From positions 1 through 64,000 of the forward strand of contig JAJZDW010000013.1 in assembly GCA_021851405.1 (NCBI GenBank): a stretch of 64,000 nucleotides of DNA, read 5' to 3'. The DNA comes from Pseudomonadota bacterium (GTDB taxonomy: Bacteria > Pseudomonadota > Gammaproteobacteria > Steroidobacterales > Steroidobacteraceae). Of the stretch, positions 62,211-64,000 are shown one piece after another. The notes below the pieces were generated by a model. The model did not search any database. It was not told the DNA's origin and worked only from the letters and a program-made list of their open reading frames with translations. The position numbers were made by a program, and so were the translations under genes. Within the stretch, counting starts at the first letter, position 1. Each line of letters begins with the position of its first letter.

Positions 62211-62368
62211 CAGAGCCGCTCGCGGCCGAAGGGCGCGAGCCTCGAAGTCGAGACGGGGAGGGACGGGGGCTCAGGCACTCAGCCTCCTCGACGACGGCGA
62301 GAACGGAGGCTTCAAGTATGGCATGCCCGGACCGGCGGGCCGGTCCGGGCAGCCGCACGCCGCGGGGC

Positions 62369-62770
62369 TCAGAGGGCGCTGAACAGGCTGCCCACCAGGT
62401 CGCTCGCCAGCCCGAACCCGGCGCCCATGCCGAGCCCGGACATCACGTTGCCCATGAAGCCGCCGCCGGTGCCGGCGTAGGGCTGGGCGGCCCAGCCGCG
62501 GGTCTGGTAGGTCGGCTGCGGCTGCGTGTTCAGATGCGTCTCGAGGGCGTGGATGTACTCGGCCATCTGCTGGATGAGCATCAGCGCCGACTGGTTCTGC
62601 TTCTGCACGGCAAGCGCCATCTCGCGCAGATCGAGCATCAGGTCGCGACCCATCGCCGGGTCGGTGACTTTGCTCTGCAGCTTCTCCGCCAGGGCCTTGA
62701 TGCCCTGGCCGACCTGATCGGCCTGGGTCTGCAGCTGCTGGGCCTGAGTTTCGGCGGTCTGATAATCCAT
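62369..62770 (-). CDS. Hypothetical coiled-coil protein with C-terminal glycine-zipper motif
   Basis: A 133-residue protein. The N-terminal half is helical and Gln-rich (TQAQQLQTQADQVGQGIKAL, then MLDLREMALAVQKQNQSALM), the middle is a Pro/Gln linker, and the C-terminus GGFMGNVMSGLGMGAGFGLA ends in SDLVGSLFSAL. The last motif closely repeats one in the TPR protein encoded at 60096-60950. No family name is assigned. The ATG at 62770 has GGAG seven bases upstream; a longer frame to 62806 is not needed. Confidence 0.65.
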   Translation of the reverse strand: MDYQTAETQAQQLQTQADQVGQGIKALAEKLQSKVTDPAMGRDLMLDLREMALAVQKQNQSALMLIQQMAEYIHALETHLNTQPQPTYQTRGWAAQPYAGTGGGFMGNVMSGLGMGAGFGLASDLVGSLFSAL

Positions 62771-62970
62771 GGTGCGCTCCGGTAATGAACGGTTCCGGGA
62801 CGGCAAGTCCCGGCGATTCGACCCCCTGCGGGGCGGTCGGTTCCGCCTACGGTGGGGACGTCCACCCGGTCCGTCAAGCTGCGGACGCTCCGAAAGGCGT
62901 CAGGACTTGGTCAGCACTGGAGGGCTATCGTCGCAGGGCTCATTACCATCCGAACAGAGGGTCAGGTCTC

Positions 62971-64000
62971 ATGCCGATGAAACGTGCTCTTGGGCCGCTC
63001 GTGGCGCTCGCCGCCGCGGTGGCCCTCCAGTGTCCGGCCGCGCGCGCCGCCGCCCCCCTGCCGCCGCTGAAGCACATCGCCACGCTGCGCGTCCCCGGGG
63101 CGCCGCTCGATGTGTTCGACATCAGCGAGGTCAATGCCGATGGCGTGTATGCGCTCTCGGATCGCTCCAATCACGGACTCGACTTCTTCAACGCCGCCAC
63201 GGATGCGTTCATCGGCCGCGCCACGGGGTTCGCGGGGTTCAATCCGGCCCAGGGTTTCGATGCCGCCGGGCCGAACGGCGTGGTCGCGGTCGGGCGCCAC
63301 GAGTTCTGGGCCGGTGACGGCGACAGCACCGTCAAGGTGGTCGACCTGCGCACCCGCAAGGTCATCGCGAGCATCTCCACCGGCGGACACCGACGCACCG
63401 ACGAGATGACCTACGATCCGCGCGATCATCTCGTGGTCGCCGTGAACAACGCCGACGATCCGCCGTTCGTGACCTTCATCTCCACTCGCACGCGCAAGGT
63501 CGTCGGGCGGGTGGTGCTGCGCCAGGCGACGGATGGGGCGGAGCAACCGGTGTGGGATCCGGCCACGGGACTGATCTATCTGTCGATCCCCTCGCTCGAT
63601 CACGACACCGCGCGCGGTGCGGTGGCGGTGATCAATCCGCGCACGCGCACGCTCCTGCGCTTCATGCCGGTTGCCCGCTGCATGCCGGCGGGTCTGGCGC
63701 TCGGTCCGCACCATCATCTGTTGCTCGGCTGCAGTGACGATGGGGTGGCGGCGGGATTTCCGGCCCGCTCGTTCGTCATGAGCACCCGCGGGCGGATCGT
63801 GGCGCGTCTGCCGCAGGTGGGCGGATCGGATGAGGTCTGGTCGGACCGGCGCGCGCACCGCTACTACCTCGCGGCCGTCGCGAACACCGGCGGACCGGTG
63901 CTCGGGGTGGTCGACTCGCAGACCGACCGCTGGCTGGGGAACATTCCGACCGGTCCGCATGCCCATTCGGTCGCGGCCGATGCGCGCAGCGGTCGCGTGT
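62971..64000 (+). CDS. Secreted beta-propeller protein, copy 2 (3' end outside window)
   Basis: An open frame of at least 343 residues running off the right edge. The start reads MPMKRALGPLVALAAAVALQ, a signal peptide ending near AAA. Blades include DVFDISEVNADGVYALSDRS, KVVDLRTRKVIASISTGGHR and YDPRDHLVVAVNNADDPP. It is collinear with the propeller at 9631-10749 throughout; both contain SDRSNHGLD, CMPAGLALGPH, VGGSDEVxxDxRAHRYYLAA and AHSVAADxRSG. The two paralogues lie 53 kb apart. Function is unknown. Confidence 0.8.
   Translation, partial: MPMKRALGPLVALAAAVALQCPAARAAAPLPPLKHIATLRVPGAPLDVFDISEVNADGVYALSDRSNHGLDFFNAATDAFIGRATGFAGFNPAQGFDAAGPNGVVAVGRHEFWAGDGDSTVKVVDLRTRKVIASISTGGHRRTDEMTYDPRDHLVVAVNNADDPPFVTFISTRTRKVVGRVVLRQATDGAEQPVWDPATGLIYLSIPSLDHDTARGAVAVINPRTRTLLRFMPVARCMPAGLALGPHHHLLLGCSDDGVAAGFPARSFVMSTRGRIVARLPQVGGSDEVWSDRRAHRYYLAAVANTGGPVLGVVDSQTDRWLGNIPTGPHAHSVAADARSGRV

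Overview
The window is 64 kb of GC-rich bacterial chromosome. The gene content points to a proteobacterium, probably a gammaproteobacterium able to use reduced sulfur and fix CO2. The evidence is a DabAB inorganic-carbon pump with a divergent LysR regulator, a SoeABC-type sulfite dehydrogenase, a HiPIP electron carrier, a complete ccmABCDEFGHI cytochrome c maturation operon, an LpxL-type lipid A acyltransferase and a PEP-CTERM protein. No 16S rRNA or other taxonomic marker is present, so the genus is not called.

Layout. 1-3.3 kb is worn accessory DNA: a FitAB-type toxin-antitoxin pair, a decayed DUF4160 gene next to an intact DUF2442 gene, two orphan HTH antitoxin-like genes and the 3' remnant of a PLP decarboxylase. 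3.3-9.3 kb holds single genes: an S9-family protein that seems to have lost its catalytic Ser and His, LpxL, a Rieske oxygenase and a PEP-CTERM protein. 9.6-14.3 kb holds a secreted beta-propeller, a two-gene unit that looks like a split borosin RiPP system (a tetrapyrrole-methylase-fold peptide N-methyltransferase of the OphMA/SonM kind plus a 48-residue peptide ending in KVVIVLVL), and a divergent LytS/LytTR two-component system. 14.3-21.1 kb is the dabB-dabA-cysD-(85 aa)-tspO operon with its LysR gene. 21.4-25.8 kb is soeABC. 26-31.9 kb has a secreted GH92 mannosidase fused to a YVTN propeller, a rhodanese, a lipoprotein and an SDR. 31.9-35.9 kb is a zinc-uptake operon (znuA, znuC, two znuB, zur) behind a Fur/Zur-type palindrome. 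35.9-38.3 kb has an SGNH hydrolase, HiPIP and AlkB.

38.3-44.1 kb is a genomic island of lower GC content: a damaged IS3-family element, a RelA/SpoT-domain protein with a small upstream partner, a ParE-type toxin-antitoxin pair, and a tyrosine integrase broken by a stop, a frameshift and a truncation. It lies against a tRNA-Leu(UAA) gene that is itself split by a 265-nt group I intron. 44.6-51.0 kb is the ccm operon, with most junctions translationally coupled. 51.2-53.4 kb has a KGG-repeat stress protein and a secreted type I phosphodiesterase. 53.5-59.8 kb is a TPP-riboswitch-controlled thiamin operon (thiC-thiO-thiS-thiG-thiE-thiF/rhodanese-thiD). 60-64 kb has two Gly-rich proteins that share a C-terminal motif, a CPA1 antiporter, and the start of a second beta-propeller paralogous to the one at 9.6 kb.

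The strongest candidate for an undescribed system is the putative split borosin at 10.9-12.0 kb. Other points of interest are the intron-bearing tRNA-Leu, the alarmone-synthetase-like gene pair in the island, the carbon pump co-transcribed with an orphan and frameshifted cysD, and the apparently dead S9 protein.
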